A DNA stretch of 64,000 bases from the NCBI RefSeq assembly GCF_003986955.1, contig NZ_PIPN01000004.1:1-64000 (forward strand), read 5' to 3'. Under the pieces are notes generated by a model. The model worked only from the letters and a program-made list of their open reading frames with translations, did no database searches and was not told where the DNA came from. Positions within the stretch are counted from its first letter, which is position 1. The number at the start of each line of letters is the position of its first letter. Origin of the DNA: Aliidiomarina sedimenti (GTDB lineage: Bacteria > Pseudomonadota > Gammaproteobacteria > Enterobacterales > Alteromonadaceae). Below are positions 15,766-26,100 of the stretch, one piece after another. Both the position numbers and the translations under genes were made by a program.

Positions 15766-17937
15766 GTGGACGTATCTTACTTACTTGATGGACTTAACGA
15801 CAAGCAACGTGAAGCGGTCAGCGCGGGTGAGCAGCACATGCTGGTTCTGGCCGGAGCTGGCAGCGGCAAAACACGGGTGCTGGTCCATCGGATTGCCTGG
15901 CTGATCCAGGTTATGAACCAGTCACCGTTGTCGGTGATGGCGGTGACCTTTACCAACAAAGCGGCCGCGGAAATGCGCGGACGAATTGAAAAGCTAATGG
16001 GCCGCGATGTCCGTCAAATGTGGATCGGCACGTTCCACGGTCTCGCCCACCGTCTGCTGCGCGCTCATTACAAAGATGCTGGTTTGCCACAGAACTTCCA
16101 GATCCTCGATAGTGATGACCAACTTCGCCTGGTCAAACGCACCATTCGTGCTTTGAACATTGATGAAAAGCAATGGCCAGCGAAACAGGCGCAGTGGTAT
16201 ATCAATGGGAAAAAAGATGAGGGCCTGCGTGCGCACCACATCGATGCCTATGATATTGCCGAGCAAACCCACAAATCGATTTATCAGACCTACCAGGAGT
16301 CCTGTGACCGGGCTGGCCTGGTCGATTTTGCGGAGCTGTTGTTACGTGCTCATGAGCTACTTCGCGACAATCAGTATGTACGGGAGCACTACCAGCGACG
16401 CTTTCGTCATCTACTGGTCGACGAATTTCAGGATACCAACTCCATTCAGTATGCCTGGGTCCAGTTGCTGGCCGGTAAAGACAATCATGTCACCATCGTC
16501 GGTGATGACGATCAGTCGATCTACGGCTGGCGCGGAGCCCAGGTAGAGAATTTGCAGCACTTTCTGCGTGACTTTCCGACTGCCGAGACCATTCGGCTGG
16601 AACAAAATTACCGCTCGACCAGCACCATCCTTAATGCCGCCAACGAGGTTATTGCCAATAACAGCGACCGCTTAGGCAAAGATCTCTGGACCGACGGGGT
16701 AAGCGGCGAGCCGATTAAGGTGTACGCTGCGTTTAATGAGCAGGACGAAGCACGCTATGTAATAGGGCGTATTCAGGAATGGCTGGATCAGGGCAATGCC
16801 TTGCAGGATGTCGCTATTTTGTATCGTTCCAACGCCCAGTCACGGGTGCTGGAGGAGACCTTGCTATACAACAGCCTGGCCTACCGGATTTACGGTGGCC
16901 TGCGCTTCTTCGACCGGCAGGAGATTAAAGACGCCCTCGCCTACTTACGCTTAATCAGCAACCGAATTGATGATGCCGCATTTGAGCGGGTGATTAACAC
17001 CCCCAGCCGCGGTATTGGTGATCGCACCTTAGGCTTAATCCGTGAAGCAGCGCGCGATCAGCAGCTACCCATGTGGGACGCCGCCGCGTTTCTGGTTCGC
17101 GAAGGGCGGCTGACCGGACGTGCGAAGTCAGCGGTGCAGGGGTTTATTGACCTTATTACCCAGCTGGAAGATGAAACCACTGATCGCCCGCTGGCAAAAC
17201 AGACGGATATTGCGATTTCACGCAGTGGCCTGATGGCGATGTATGAGTCGGAAAAAAGTGAAAAGGCGGAAACCCGGGTAGAAAACTTACGTGAGCTGGT
17301 CAGTGCAACTGAAAGCTTTATGCCAACCGGCGATGAAGAGATGACACCGCTGGCTGAGTTTCTCTCTCACGCCGCGCTTGAAGCCGGTGATGAGCAGGCA
17401 GATGAGCACCAGGACGCGGTGCAGTTGATGACGCTGCACAGCGCCAAAGGGCTTGAGTTCCCTCTGGTGTTTATGGTCGGTGTCGAGGAAGGTTTATTTC
17501 CGTCGCAGCAGTCGATGGGAGAACCGGGGCGGCTCGAAGAAGAACGACGCCTGTGCTATGTCGGTATGACACGCGCCATGCAGCAGCTGGTCATTACCTA
17601 TGCCGAGAGCCGTCGCTTGTATGGGCAGGAACAGTTTCACCGTAAAAGTCGTTTTATAGGAGAAATGCCGCCGGAAGCATTGGATGAAGTGCGGATGCAA
17701 GCCCGGGTCAGCGCGCCGCAGACAGGTTTAGGTCGTTTCCATACCGGCGCCAGTCACGAAACCTTTGAGCAAACGGGTTTTCAGCTGGGGCAGCGAGTAT
17801 TGCATGCAACCTTTGGCGAAGGCACGGTGCTGAACTATGAGGGCAGCGGGCCGCAAAGTCGGATTCAGATTAATTTCGACGATCGCGGCAGCAAATGGCT
17901 GGTGGTGGCCTATGCTAAATTAACCCCGCTGTCTTAG
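15766..17937 (+). CDS. uvrD: DNA helicase II UvrD
   Basis: UvrD is a 3'-5' SF1A helicase for nucleotide-excision and mismatch repair. I chose the GTG at 15766 because it gives M-DVSYLLDGLNDKQREAV, which matches the E. coli N-terminus; GGGG lies just upstream. An ATG at 15754 adds four residues but has no Shine-Dalgarno. The 723-residue protein has Walker A AGAGSGKT, motif Ia TFTNKAAAEM, Walker B DEFQDTN, the DDDQSIYGWRGA motif, LEQNYRS, TLHSAKGLEF and VGMTRA. A C-terminal Tudor-like segment (LGQRVLHATFGEGTVLNYEG) binds RNA polymerase in homologues. The stop codon lies inside a 12-bp hairpin. Confidence 0.96.
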   Translation: MDVSYLLDGLNDKQREAVSAGEQHMLVLAGAGSGKTRVLVHRIAWLIQVMNQSPLSVMAVTFTNKAAAEMRGRIEKLMGRDVRQMWIGTFHGLAHRLLRAHYKDAGLPQNFQILDSDDQLRLVKRTIRALNIDEKQWPAKQAQWYINGKKDEGLRAHHIDAYDIAEQTHKSIYQTYQESCDRAGLVDFAELLLRAHELLRDNQYVREHYQRRFRHLLVDEFQDTNSIQYAWVQLLAGKDNHVTIVGDDDQSIYGWRGAQVENLQHFLRDFPTAETIRLEQNYRSTSTILNAANEVIANNSDRLGKDLWTDGVSGEPIKVYAAFNEQDEARYVIGRIQEWLDQGNALQDVAILYRSNAQSRVLEETLLYNSLAYRIYGGLRFFDRQEIKDALAYLRLISNRIDDAAFERVINTPSRGIGDRTLGLIREAARDQQLPMWDAAAFLVREGRLTGRAKSAVQGFIDLITQLEDETTDRPLAKQTDIAISRSGLMAMYESEKSEKAETRVENLRELVSATESFMPTGDEEMTPLAEFLSHAALEAGDEQADEHQDAVQLMTLHSAKGLEFPLVFMVGVEEGLFPSQQSMGEPGRLEEERRLCYVGMTRAMQQLVITYAESRRLYGQEQFHRKSRFIGEMPPEALDEVRMQARVSAPQTGLGRFHTGASHETFEQTGFQLGQRVLHATFGEGTVLNYEGSGPQSRIQINFDDRGSKWLVVAYAKLTPLS

Positions 17938-17947
17938 CGGGGTTAAT
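17919..17947. terminator. hairpin overlapping the uvrD stop, between convergent genes
   Basis: ATTAACCCCGCT (17919-17930) and AGCGGGGTTAAT (17936-17947) form a perfect 12-bp stem with a 5-nt loop, GTCTT. The uvrD stop codon lies inside it. No clear T-run follows on either strand, so it is a weak intrinsic terminator or a 3'-end-protecting hairpin. It separates uvrD from the convergent rarD. Confidence 0.6.
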
Positions 17948-17978
17948 GTTAACGTGGATAACGTTGGCGAGAGCGGGT

Positions 17979-18920
17979 TTAATGTTGCTCGTTGCGATAA
18001 CGCCGGGCCGCAAGAATGGTTTGACGGTGGGTACGCGCGGCGTCAAAGGAGTAAATCGCCAGGGCGGTCCAGATAATCGCAAAGGTAATAACTTTGTCTT
18101 TGCTAAAGGTTTCGCCATACACCCCCACCGCGAGTAAAAACATCAGGCTGGGGCCAATGTACTGGAAAAAGCCAAGGGTCGAGTAGCGAATCCGCTGTGC
18201 CGCGCCGGTAAAAAATAGTAAGGGCACTGTGGTAATCACCCCTGCGGCTATTAACAGCCCATTTAATTGCCAGCTGTTGGCCATCAGGTTGCTGGTTTCA
18301 CTGTCTGCCCAGAAGAAAAACCAAAGCAGAATAAACGGCAGTAACAAAAGAATTTCCAGCCACAGCCCGGTCAGCGAATCAAACGGCAGCTTTTTACGGA
18401 TCGCCCCGTAGGTAGCAAACGAGGCGGCCAGTGCTAATGCTATCCAGGGAATAGAGCCAAAGGTAATCAGCTGAAAGAGCACGCCGAAAAGAGCCAGAAA
18501 GACCGCCGCCAGTTGCAACCGGCGCAGGCGTTCGGCAAAGAAGACCATGCCAATCACCACGTTCAGTAACGGGTTAATGTAGTAGCCCAGACTGGCCTCA
18601 AGAATAAAGTCATTGGCGATCGCCCAGATAAACAGCAACCAGTTAAAGCCGATCAGGCAGGCTGCAATACCCAGCCGGAATAGTAATGCTGGCGCCTTGA
18701 AGGCGGCGGCGACCCGCCCCATTCGACCAGTCGCGATAATAAGTATCAGCACCAGGACAAAGGCCCAGATAATCCGGTGGGCAAGAATTTCGAATGCCGG
18801 GACATGGCCCACGGCTTTGAAATAGATAGGCGCCAGCCCCCAGATGGTATACGCCACAATGGCGAAGATAACACCCTCGCGGGAGCGCTTATGTTGTTCT
18901 GCAGCGTGCAGATCGTCCAT
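17979..18920 (-). CDS. rarD: EamA-family transporter RarD
   Basis: A 313-residue inner-membrane protein with about ten hydrophobic segments in two EamA halves. The N-terminal GVIFAIVAYTIWGLAPIYFK is the usual RarD opening, and LGYYINPLLNVVIGMVFF is a well-conserved stretch. RarD is a drug/metabolite-superfamily permease whose substrate is not firmly known; it is named for chloramphenicol sensitivity. The ATG starts 2 bp after the yigI stop, so the two are co-transcribed. The rarD-yigI-recQ neighbourhood is kept from E. coli, but pldA is missing. Confidence 0.94.
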   Translation of the reverse strand: MDDLHAAEQHKRSREGVIFAIVAYTIWGLAPIYFKAVGHVPAFEILAHRIIWAFVLVLILIIATGRMGRVAAAFKAPALLFRLGIAACLIGFNWLLFIWAIANDFILEASLGYYINPLLNVVIGMVFFAERLRRLQLAAVFLALFGVLFQLITFGSIPWIALALAASFATYGAIRKKLPFDSLTGLWLEILLLLPFILLWFFFWADSETSNLMANSWQLNGLLIAAGVITTVPLLFFTGAAQRIRYSTLGFFQYIGPSLMFLLAVGVYGETFSKDKVITFAIIWTALAIYSFDAARTHRQTILAARRYRNEQH

Positions 18921-18922
18921 TA

Positions 18923-19381
18923 CTAACCCACCATGTAAGTGCCGGTGCCAAAGGCTATCAGCATGTTGTCTTCATTATGCATTTCCATCCGCGCGACAGC
19001 GACTTTATTGCCCGAACGAATGGTGTGCGCCGTGGTGATAAAGGTCTTGCCCCGGCCCGGGCGCACATAGTCGACCCGTAAATCAATGGTGCCACAACGT
19101 GAGATACGCTGAATCACCTCGTCCGGTGACGTATCGTCCGGCAATGTCTCGACCACGCCTGCGATAGCGACCAGACCGCCACACATATCCAGCGCCGTAG
19201 CGGTGACCCCGCCATGTAAAATGCCCTGGGGGACATTCCCAATCAGGTCAGCCTGCCAGTGGAACTGAACTTCCGAAATATCGGACGCGAACCGCTTCAC
19301 CTCAAGCCCAATAAGGCGATGGAAGGGAATTTGTTCATTCATTAAGCGCGAAATTTGGTCAAGTAGCGGCGATGTCGGCAT
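18923..19381 (-). CDS. yigI: YigI-like hotdog-fold thioesterase
   Basis: A PaaI/YigI-type acyl-CoA thioesterase of 152 residues. The start at 19381 gives MPTSPLLDQISRLMNEQIPFHRLIGLE, a good family N-terminus; a longer open frame upstream would cover the recQ promoter. The hotdog motif is QGILHGGVTATALDMCGG, followed by DLRVDYVRPGRG. The E. coli homologue is active on long- to medium-chain acyl-CoAs. It sits between rarD and the divergent recQ, as in E. coli. Confidence 0.92.
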   Translation of the reverse strand: MPTSPLLDQISRLMNEQIPFHRLIGLEVKRFASDISEVQFHWQADLIGNVPQGILHGGVTATALDMCGGLVAIAGVVETLPDDTSPDEVIQRISRCGTIDLRVDYVRPGRGKTFITTAHTIRSGNKVAVARMEMHNEDNMLIAFGTGTYMVG

Positions 19382-19453
19382 TTGTAAATGGTTATTAAGG
19401 GTCGGGACGCATACAATAGGGGGCGAACAAATCGCCGTCAACTCTGGAGTACC

Positions 19454-21280
19454 ATGCAAAGCCTAGCCACCTCAAACCACGATCACATGCAACAGGCCCT
19501 CGAGGTTCTGCAGCGGGTGTTCGGCTACCGTCAGTTTCGCGATGGTCAGGAGGGGGTGATAGAGCAGGTACTGGCGGGGCGCGATGCGGTAGCGCTGATG
19601 CCGACAGGTGGCGGTAAGTCATTGTGCTACCAGTTGCCAGCGATGTTACTGCCCGGAGTGACCATTGTGGTGTCGCCGCTGGTCTCGTTAATGGATGATC
19701 AGGTCAGTGCTCTTAAAGCTATGGGTATCTCAGCTGGCGCTATCCACTCCGGAATGCAGGGACCTGAGGTGATGGAGGTGTTACGGGCGCTGCAGGACGG
19801 CTCTATTAAGCTGCTCTATGTCGCGCCTGAGCGGATTCTGACCCCGGCGTTTCTGGAACGGCTACAAACCTTGCAGGTGGCGCTGATTGCGGTCGATGAA
19901 GCGCATTGTATCTCACAGTGGGGGCATGACTTCAGACCCGAATACGGTCGCTTAGGCGAGCTGCGCCAGCTGTTACCTAATGCCCCCCTGTTAGCACTCA
20001 CTGCTACTGCAGACCACGTGACGCGTGATGATATTGTGCAACGCCTGGCGCTGCGCGACCCCTTTATATTCCAAAGTTCCTTCGACCGCCCCAATATCCG
20101 TTACCTGGTGCAGGAAAAGTTTAAGCCGCAAAAGCAGGTTATTGATTACGTCAAAGCACAGCGCGGGGCCTCCGGAATTATTTACTGCGGAAGCAGAAAG
20201 AAGACCGAAGAGCTGTCGCTAAAGCTGCAAATTGAAGGCGTGAAGGCGCGCCCTTACCATGCAGGCTTACCGCACGAAGAAAAACGCGAAACGTTGCACG
20301 GTTTTTTGCGCGACGACATTGATGTCGTGGTGGCGACCATCGCCTTTGGGATGGGGATCAACAAGCCCAATGTGCGTTTCGTGTTGCACTACGATATTCC
20401 GCGAAGTATTGAAGCGTACTATCAGGAAACTGGTCGGGCTGGCCGCGATGGGGTCGCCTCCGAAGCGGTTATGTTCTACGAGCCGAACGACGCCGGCTGG
20501 ATCTGGCGTTTGTTCGATGAGCAGCCCGATAGTGAACGGATCCGTGTTGAGCGGCAGAAATTTCATGCAATGACCTCGTTTGCGGAAGCACAAACCTGTC
20601 GCCGCCTGGTGTTACTGAATTATTTTGGCGAATACCGCGAGCAGCCCTGTGGCAACTGCGACCTCTGCATTGACCCGCCTAAACAGTACGATGGCACCGT
20701 GGATGCGCAGAAGGCGCTAAGTTGTGTCTACCGGACAGGCCAGCAATTCGGCGTTAATTACATTGTTGAAGTGCTGCGCGGGGCGCAAACGCAAAAGGTC
20801 AAACAGCATGGCCACAGCCAGCTTTCTACCTATGGCATCGGTAAAGAAGAAAGCGCGGAGCACTGGGTGTCGGTTATTCGTCAACTTATCCACCGTGGCC
20901 TGCTAATCCAGGATATTCGTCGTCATAGTGCGATGCATCTGGCCCAGAATGCGCGGCCGGTTTTGCGTGGAGAAGTCGCACTGACCCTGGCTAAACCGCG
21001 TTTGGATGCGATCAAAACTGGCGCGGCCGTGGCCGAGCGGGGCAACCACGACAAAGTACTGTTTGGACGCTTGCGCAAGTTACGCAAACGCATTGCTGAA
21101 CAAGCGGAAGTGCCCCCTTTTGTGGTCTTTGGCGACAGCAGCTTGCAGGACATGGCGACCCGTTTACCGACCACTGAAGCTGAGTTCCTGCTGGTGTCCG
21201 GTGTCGGTCAGGTTAAGCTTGAGCGCTACGGCAAAGCCTTTCTTGAAGAGATTACCAGCTACCTGACAGGAAACTTGTAA
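19454..21280 (+). CDS. recQ: ATP-dependent DNA helicase RecQ
   Basis: RecQ unwinds DNA 3'-5' for recombinational repair and RecF-pathway initiation. The start at 19454 follows GGAG (19446-19449); an upstream in-frame ATG at 19388 has no such site and would overlap the promoter. The 608-residue protein has Walker A PTGGGKSLCYQ, DEAH box DEAHCISQWGHDF, and motif VI QETGRAGRDG. The RQC zinc cysteines are in CRRLVLLNYFGE and CGNCDLC, and a winged-helix and a C-terminal HRDC domain follow (about 530-608). A TACAAT at 19412-19417 is a candidate -10, with a poor -35. Confidence 0.96.
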   Translation: MQSLATSNHDHMQQALEVLQRVFGYRQFRDGQEGVIEQVLAGRDAVALMPTGGGKSLCYQLPAMLLPGVTIVVSPLVSLMDDQVSALKAMGISAGAIHSGMQGPEVMEVLRALQDGSIKLLYVAPERILTPAFLERLQTLQVALIAVDEAHCISQWGHDFRPEYGRLGELRQLLPNAPLLALTATADHVTRDDIVQRLALRDPFIFQSSFDRPNIRYLVQEKFKPQKQVIDYVKAQRGASGIIYCGSRKKTEELSLKLQIEGVKARPYHAGLPHEEKRETLHGFLRDDIDVVVATIAFGMGINKPNVRFVLHYDIPRSIEAYYQETGRAGRDGVASEAVMFYEPNDAGWIWRLFDEQPDSERIRVERQKFHAMTSFAEAQTCRRLVLLNYFGEYREQPCGNCDLCIDPPKQYDGTVDAQKALSCVYRTGQQFGVNYIVEVLRGAQTQKVKQHGHSQLSTYGIGKEESAEHWVSVIRQLIHRGLLIQDIRRHSAMHLAQNARPVLRGEVALTLAKPRLDAIKTGAAVAERGNHDKVLFGRLRKLRKRIAEQAEVPPFVVFGDSSLQDMATRLPTTEAEFLLVSGVGQVKLERYGKAFLEEITSYLTGNL

Positions 21281-21355
21281 CCCGGTTGTGTCCCGACGTA
21301 TGGTATCAGTTGCGCAATGTGCGTAAACCGACTTACCTATGTAAAGGATCTTCCG

Positions 21356-23047
21356 ATGCGGCAACTAGTTACTTCTACTTTGGTGTGTTCAGCTCTGCTG
21401 GCCTGCACCCCAACCTCAGGGCCTGACGAACCGAAAACGGCCAGTCAATTCCCCCTGGTCGAAGACGCCGACGGCTATTTCGACACCGACTTCTCAACCA
21501 CCTATCGTGAGCATTTACGGACCCTCGCCTCTGACGAGTTTGAAGGGCGTGCCCCCGGGACCCGGGGTGAAGAGCTCACCATCGACTACATTACCAACGT
21601 TTTTCAGCAGGCCGGCGTGCAGTCGCTCAGCGGGACCGAAGGCGACTATACGCAAATGGTGCCGATGGTTCGTATCGCGCCAACCCGGGTGACCGACATG
21701 ACATTACGCGGTGGCGAGGCTGAGGAAACCTTGGCGTACCGTCAGCAAATGATGGGCTGGACTCATCGCGCCGTCAACGAGGTCGAAATTGCAGACAGTG
21801 AGATGGTCTTTGTCGGCTACGGCATTGTTGCCCCGGAATATGACTGGAATGATTATGAAGGCCTCGATGTCGAGGGTAAAACTGTGGTGATGCTGGTGAA
21901 CGACCCCGGTTATGCGACTCAGGACGAGGCGTTATTTAACGGCAATTCGATGACCTACTATGGGCGCTGGACCTACAAGTTTGAAGAAGCAGCACGGCAA
22001 GGTGCCGATGCGGCTATTATTGTCCATGAAACAGGGCCAGCGGGCTACGGCTGGGGTGTGGTGGCGGGTGGCTCACCCATTCGTTACAGCATGAAAAGTG
22101 AGGACATGAATGCGGGCCGCGCCAAGGTGGAAGGCTGGATCACCGAGGACAGCGCAGAACAACTGTTCGCCAACGTCGGCATGACCCTGGACCAGGCACG
22201 GACTCAGGCTCTGGCAGCCGACTTTGAACCGCTGCCCTTGCAGCGCGAGCTGTCACTGATTATAGAGAATGAGATTGAGTATTTTGAAACCGCCAACCTG
22301 ATCGGCCAGGTTGAAGGCAGCCGTTACCCGGATGAACATGTGATCTACATGGCGCATTGGGACCATATGGGGGTCGAACCCATTAGCGGCGAAGTGTTTA
22401 ACGGTGCCCAGGACAACGCGAGCGGCGCCGCCGCCCTGTTAGCACTGGCTGAGAAGTTTGCCGCCATTGAACAACCTGAGCGGACTGTGGTGTTTGCTAT
22501 GGTCGGCGCTGAAGAGCGCGGCCTGCTAGGGTCCAAATGGTATGCCGAGAACCCCTTGCTACCGCTCGACCAGGCTGTCGCCGGAATCAATATGGATATG
22601 CAGAATATGTACGGGCCGGTGCGTGACTTCGTCGTGGTCGGTTGGGACAATTCTGAAATGCAGGACATTGCGGCCCCTTATGTTGAGGCGCAACAACGCT
22701 ATCTGGCGCCGGAAACCAACCCGGAACGAGGCTTCTTTTACCGCTCGGACCACTTTAGCCTGGCCAATAAAGGTGTGCCGATGCTCTACGCGAAGGGAGG
22801 TATAGACCACTTCGAGTTTGGCAAAGACTATGGCCGTGAGAAGTTTGATTATTTATTTGCAGAGTTGTACCACAAACCAGCAGATGAATATGACCCTGAG
22901 TGGGACTTACGTGGCATGCAACAGGACCTCTGGATCTACTTCCGGGTTGGCCATGAACTGGTTAACAGCCGCACCTGGCCAGCCTGGCGCGAAGGCAATG
23001 AATTTGAAGCAGAACGTCTTCAAACTGAGTCACAACGGTCTCAGTAA
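21356..23047 (+). CDS. M28-family zinc peptidase, lipoprotein
   Basis: A lipid-anchored exported aminopeptidase-like enzyme. The ATG at 21356, preceded by AAAGGA (21343-21348), starts a clean lipoprotein signal (MRQLVTSTLVCSALLAC, Cys17); an upstream ATG would hide it. The 563-residue protein contains a protease-associated domain (about 145-270) inserted before the M28 catalytic core. Di-zinc ligands and base are visible: His334 (AHWDHMG), Asp353 (GAQDNASG), Glu386-Glu387 (VGAEERG), then NMD and YRSDHFS. It probably trims peptides in the periplasm or at the surface. A strong bidirectional terminator separates it from the TonB receptor. Confidence 0.92.
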   Translation: MRQLVTSTLVCSALLACTPTSGPDEPKTASQFPLVEDADGYFDTDFSTTYREHLRTLASDEFEGRAPGTRGEELTIDYITNVFQQAGVQSLSGTEGDYTQMVPMVRIAPTRVTDMTLRGGEAEETLAYRQQMMGWTHRAVNEVEIADSEMVFVGYGIVAPEYDWNDYEGLDVEGKTVVMLVNDPGYATQDEALFNGNSMTYYGRWTYKFEEAARQGADAAIIVHETGPAGYGWGVVAGGSPIRYSMKSEDMNAGRAKVEGWITEDSAEQLFANVGMTLDQARTQALAADFEPLPLQRELSLIIENEIEYFETANLIGQVEGSRYPDEHVIYMAHWDHMGVEPISGEVFNGAQDNASGAAALLALAEKFAAIEQPERTVVFAMVGAEERGLLGSKWYAENPLLPLDQAVAGINMDMQNMYGPVRDFVVVGWDNSEMQDIAAPYVEAQQRYLAPETNPERGFFYRSDHFSLANKGVPMLYAKGGIDHFEFGKDYGREKFDYLFAELYHKPADEYDPEWDLRGMQQDLWIYFRVGHELVNSRTWPAWREGNEFEAERLQTESQRSQ

Positions 23048-23073
23048 ACAGGCCGCCTTCAATCAATAATAAA

Positions 23074-23109
23074 AAAAAGGCCCCTCACGTTGTCGTGAGG
23101 GGCCTTTTT
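23074..23109. terminator. bidirectional terminator
   Basis: GGCCCCTCACG (23079-23089) pairs perfectly with CGTGAGGGGCC (23094-23104) around a TTGT loop. A-runs before and T-runs after make it work in both directions. It lies between the convergent M28 peptidase and TonB-receptor genes. Confidence 0.94.
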
Positions 23110-23144
23110 ATTGTTGGTAGATTAACTACGTTTCTATAAGTGTC

Positions 23145-26100
23145 TTAGAAGTCGTATTTAACACCTACACGAATTTCCCAAACTGATGGCGCCTGAACGC
23201 GCGACTGACCAGATGGTGAGAAGAACTCGTTGAACTGGTACTGGTAGTTACCTTCAGAGCCTACTAAGTCGACATTGACAACATCTGTCATCTGAGGGAA
23301 TCCAGCCTGGTACATCACGCCCCAGTCATCGTTCAACAGGTTTGTCAGGTTGTTGATGGTGAAGAAGGCTTTAGCACGATGGTTCTCCATGAACCCAGGA
23401 AGCTCCTGCTCAATCCGCAAATCGACTTTAGTCCACCAGTCACTGTAGAACGCATTTCGGTCTGCAATGCCACCAGCATACTTATCCAGTCCTGAATTCT
23501 GAACGAAGTCAAAGAATGCGTCAGTGTTGAAATCAGCTCCAAAAACTACGTTTGGATCGTCGATGCCTGTTGGTACGTACAGCAACTGACGGTCGTAGCC
23601 ACCATCGCCGAAGTTTTGACCGCTAAATGTGTAGCTATAGGGGCGGCCTTTGTTGTGGGTACCGACTAAACTAAAGGTCGTGTTGTAACCACTAACGAAC
23701 TCGTGCTGATACGTAGCTCTCATCGTAAAGCGATGCGGAATCTCGTAATTCGAGGTCGCAAGGCCTGGGTTGTTGAAGTCACTAGCAGCGTATGATGACC
23801 AGTTTGAATAGGCAACTGAACTCGTCATTGGGTTAGCATCTTCTGCGTCTGCGTAAGCATAGGCAAGTGACCAGCTTAAGCCGAAATCATATGACTTGCT
23901 CAGAGAGGTAGAGAAGACGACTGACTTACCATCTTCGGCAGCGTTACCCAAAATGAAGTCTTCACGCGCTTCCAGCTCACCGTCTGAATTCTCGAAGATA
24001 GGAGAATACAACGGACGTCCATCCGGCAATGTATCAGTTTGTTCAACTGATCCGTCATAGACAATGACTGAATCTTTTTTCTGCGTGTAAATCAGATCAG
24101 CATTTACTACATAACCACTGTCGAACGAGTACGTAGCACCTAACGCATATTTCCACTCGCTTGGAATTTCAAAGTTAGGATCTAACGTATTAACACCTGA
24201 GTCAGGGCTTGCGTTTGCAACCTGATCGACCATGTCTGCTGGCGCATTGGCGATTGGGTTGCCGTCACCGCTGATTTCACGGTCAAACAAACTTTGGCCA
24301 GTGCGGTCAGTTAACTGAACCTGAGTAATACCGTCGTTTTGATAGCCGTTCGCTACCCAGACGTTCGGGTTACCACCAGAGTAGAGACCAATACCACCGC
24401 GAACTTCCAGCTCTGGCAGGGCGCGCCAGTTAAAGCCGAAGCGTGGTTGCAGCAGGCCTTCGCCATCAAAGTTCTGGGCGTTGCTATACCCGTAGCGCTC
24501 AGTAAAGTTAGCGTTTTCTGCTGGTAAGTCACTGCTGGTGTACCAGTCGTAACGCAGACCGAAAGTAAAAGTTACATCCCAGTCGTAGTGATAGTACTCG
24601 TCCTGCAGATAAGCCGTGTTAATCGCATAGCTGTATTCAGCCGCAGCATCACGCGGGTTTAGGGTGTCTGCGGCATTACCGTAATAAATAACGCTTGGAG
24701 TGCCAGCTTCGAATGCGTCAATTGAGTCGAAGCGATATTCGCCAATGCTGTGCTGAACGAACATGTTGAAGATATCGAACTCTTCGCGCTCGAAACCAGC
24801 TGACAATGTGTGGTCATTTAACTGATAGGTGGCCATCGCATTGAAGAACGTTGAATCATAGCTGAGAGAGTTTGATTGACGAGAGTCATCCACACCCAGG
24901 TAAACCGTTGCCGATGATGGCTCTGACTGGTCTGGGGCAATATTGGTGGTGGCAATCTGAACTTCACCGAAGCCGCCTGGACCATTGTTTACCTGAGAGT
25001 TCTCAACAGATGTTGAACCAACCCGAACTTCGGTAGAGAAGTCATAGGTCCAGTCAGAGAACAACTGAGCCACATGCGACTCTAGCTTAGTGCTACGGTT
25101 ATAAAAGTGGTCAGAGAATTCGTATTCGTCCGAGTCACCATCTGAGCGACGTACGTTACCGCCGTCATTATAATTGTAGGTGTAGGCTAAACGATGGTCG
25201 TCATTGATGTACCAATCTAATTTGACCAGTAATTTTTCATCTTCAACCGGCGCTGAAGCTATCGGTTGACCTACCTGGTAGCCATAACGTTCACTCGCGA
25301 TTTGAGCAATGCGGTCAATCTGTGATTGGGTCACGCCGGCAACCTGAGTAGCGGCTGTCGAGTCGGCAGGACCAAAGGAAAAGTTTTCAACACCTTCGAG
25401 TTTTTCGTAAGCGGTGAAGAAGAATAACTTGTCTTTAATTAGCGCACCACCGACGTTAAAGCCATAACGTTCCTCGGTGTAGTCGCCATTATCAAAGTTA
25501 TCACCTTCAAGGGAATCGCCGCTTAAAGAATCGCTGGTGTAGTCAAAAAAAGCAGAACCAAACAGCTCATTCCCACCCGATTTAGTAACAGCGTTGATGT
25601 TACAGGCGGTGAAGTTACCGTACTGTACGTCAAAAGGCGCGAACTCGACGGCTACTTGCTGAATGGCGTCGAAAGAGAACGGGATGCGCTCAGTTGGGTA
25701 GCCATTTGAGTTCAGACCAAAGTTATCGTTCATGCGCACGCCGTCAACTGTCAGTGAGTTGTAACGTGGGTGAGCACCACCACATTGAATGGCATCACCG
25801 AAACTCTCGTCAACGTATACGCGTGGGTCGATGCGCAGGACGTCTTTAATATCACGGTTAATAGCAGGCGCATTTTCTAAATCTTCTTGCGAGAAAACGG
25901 CGGCTGGGCTGTTGCGACCGATCATTGGGTCGCTCATGCGGCTACCAGTGACTGCGATGCGTTCGAACTCTTCCTGAGAACGAATGGTTACGCTAACGTT
26001 TTGCGTATCACCCAGTGACAGGAACACATTTTCGACGGTATCGCGACGGCCTTCAGGACCTTCGACAACCATCATGTATGGACCACCAACCGCCAGACCG

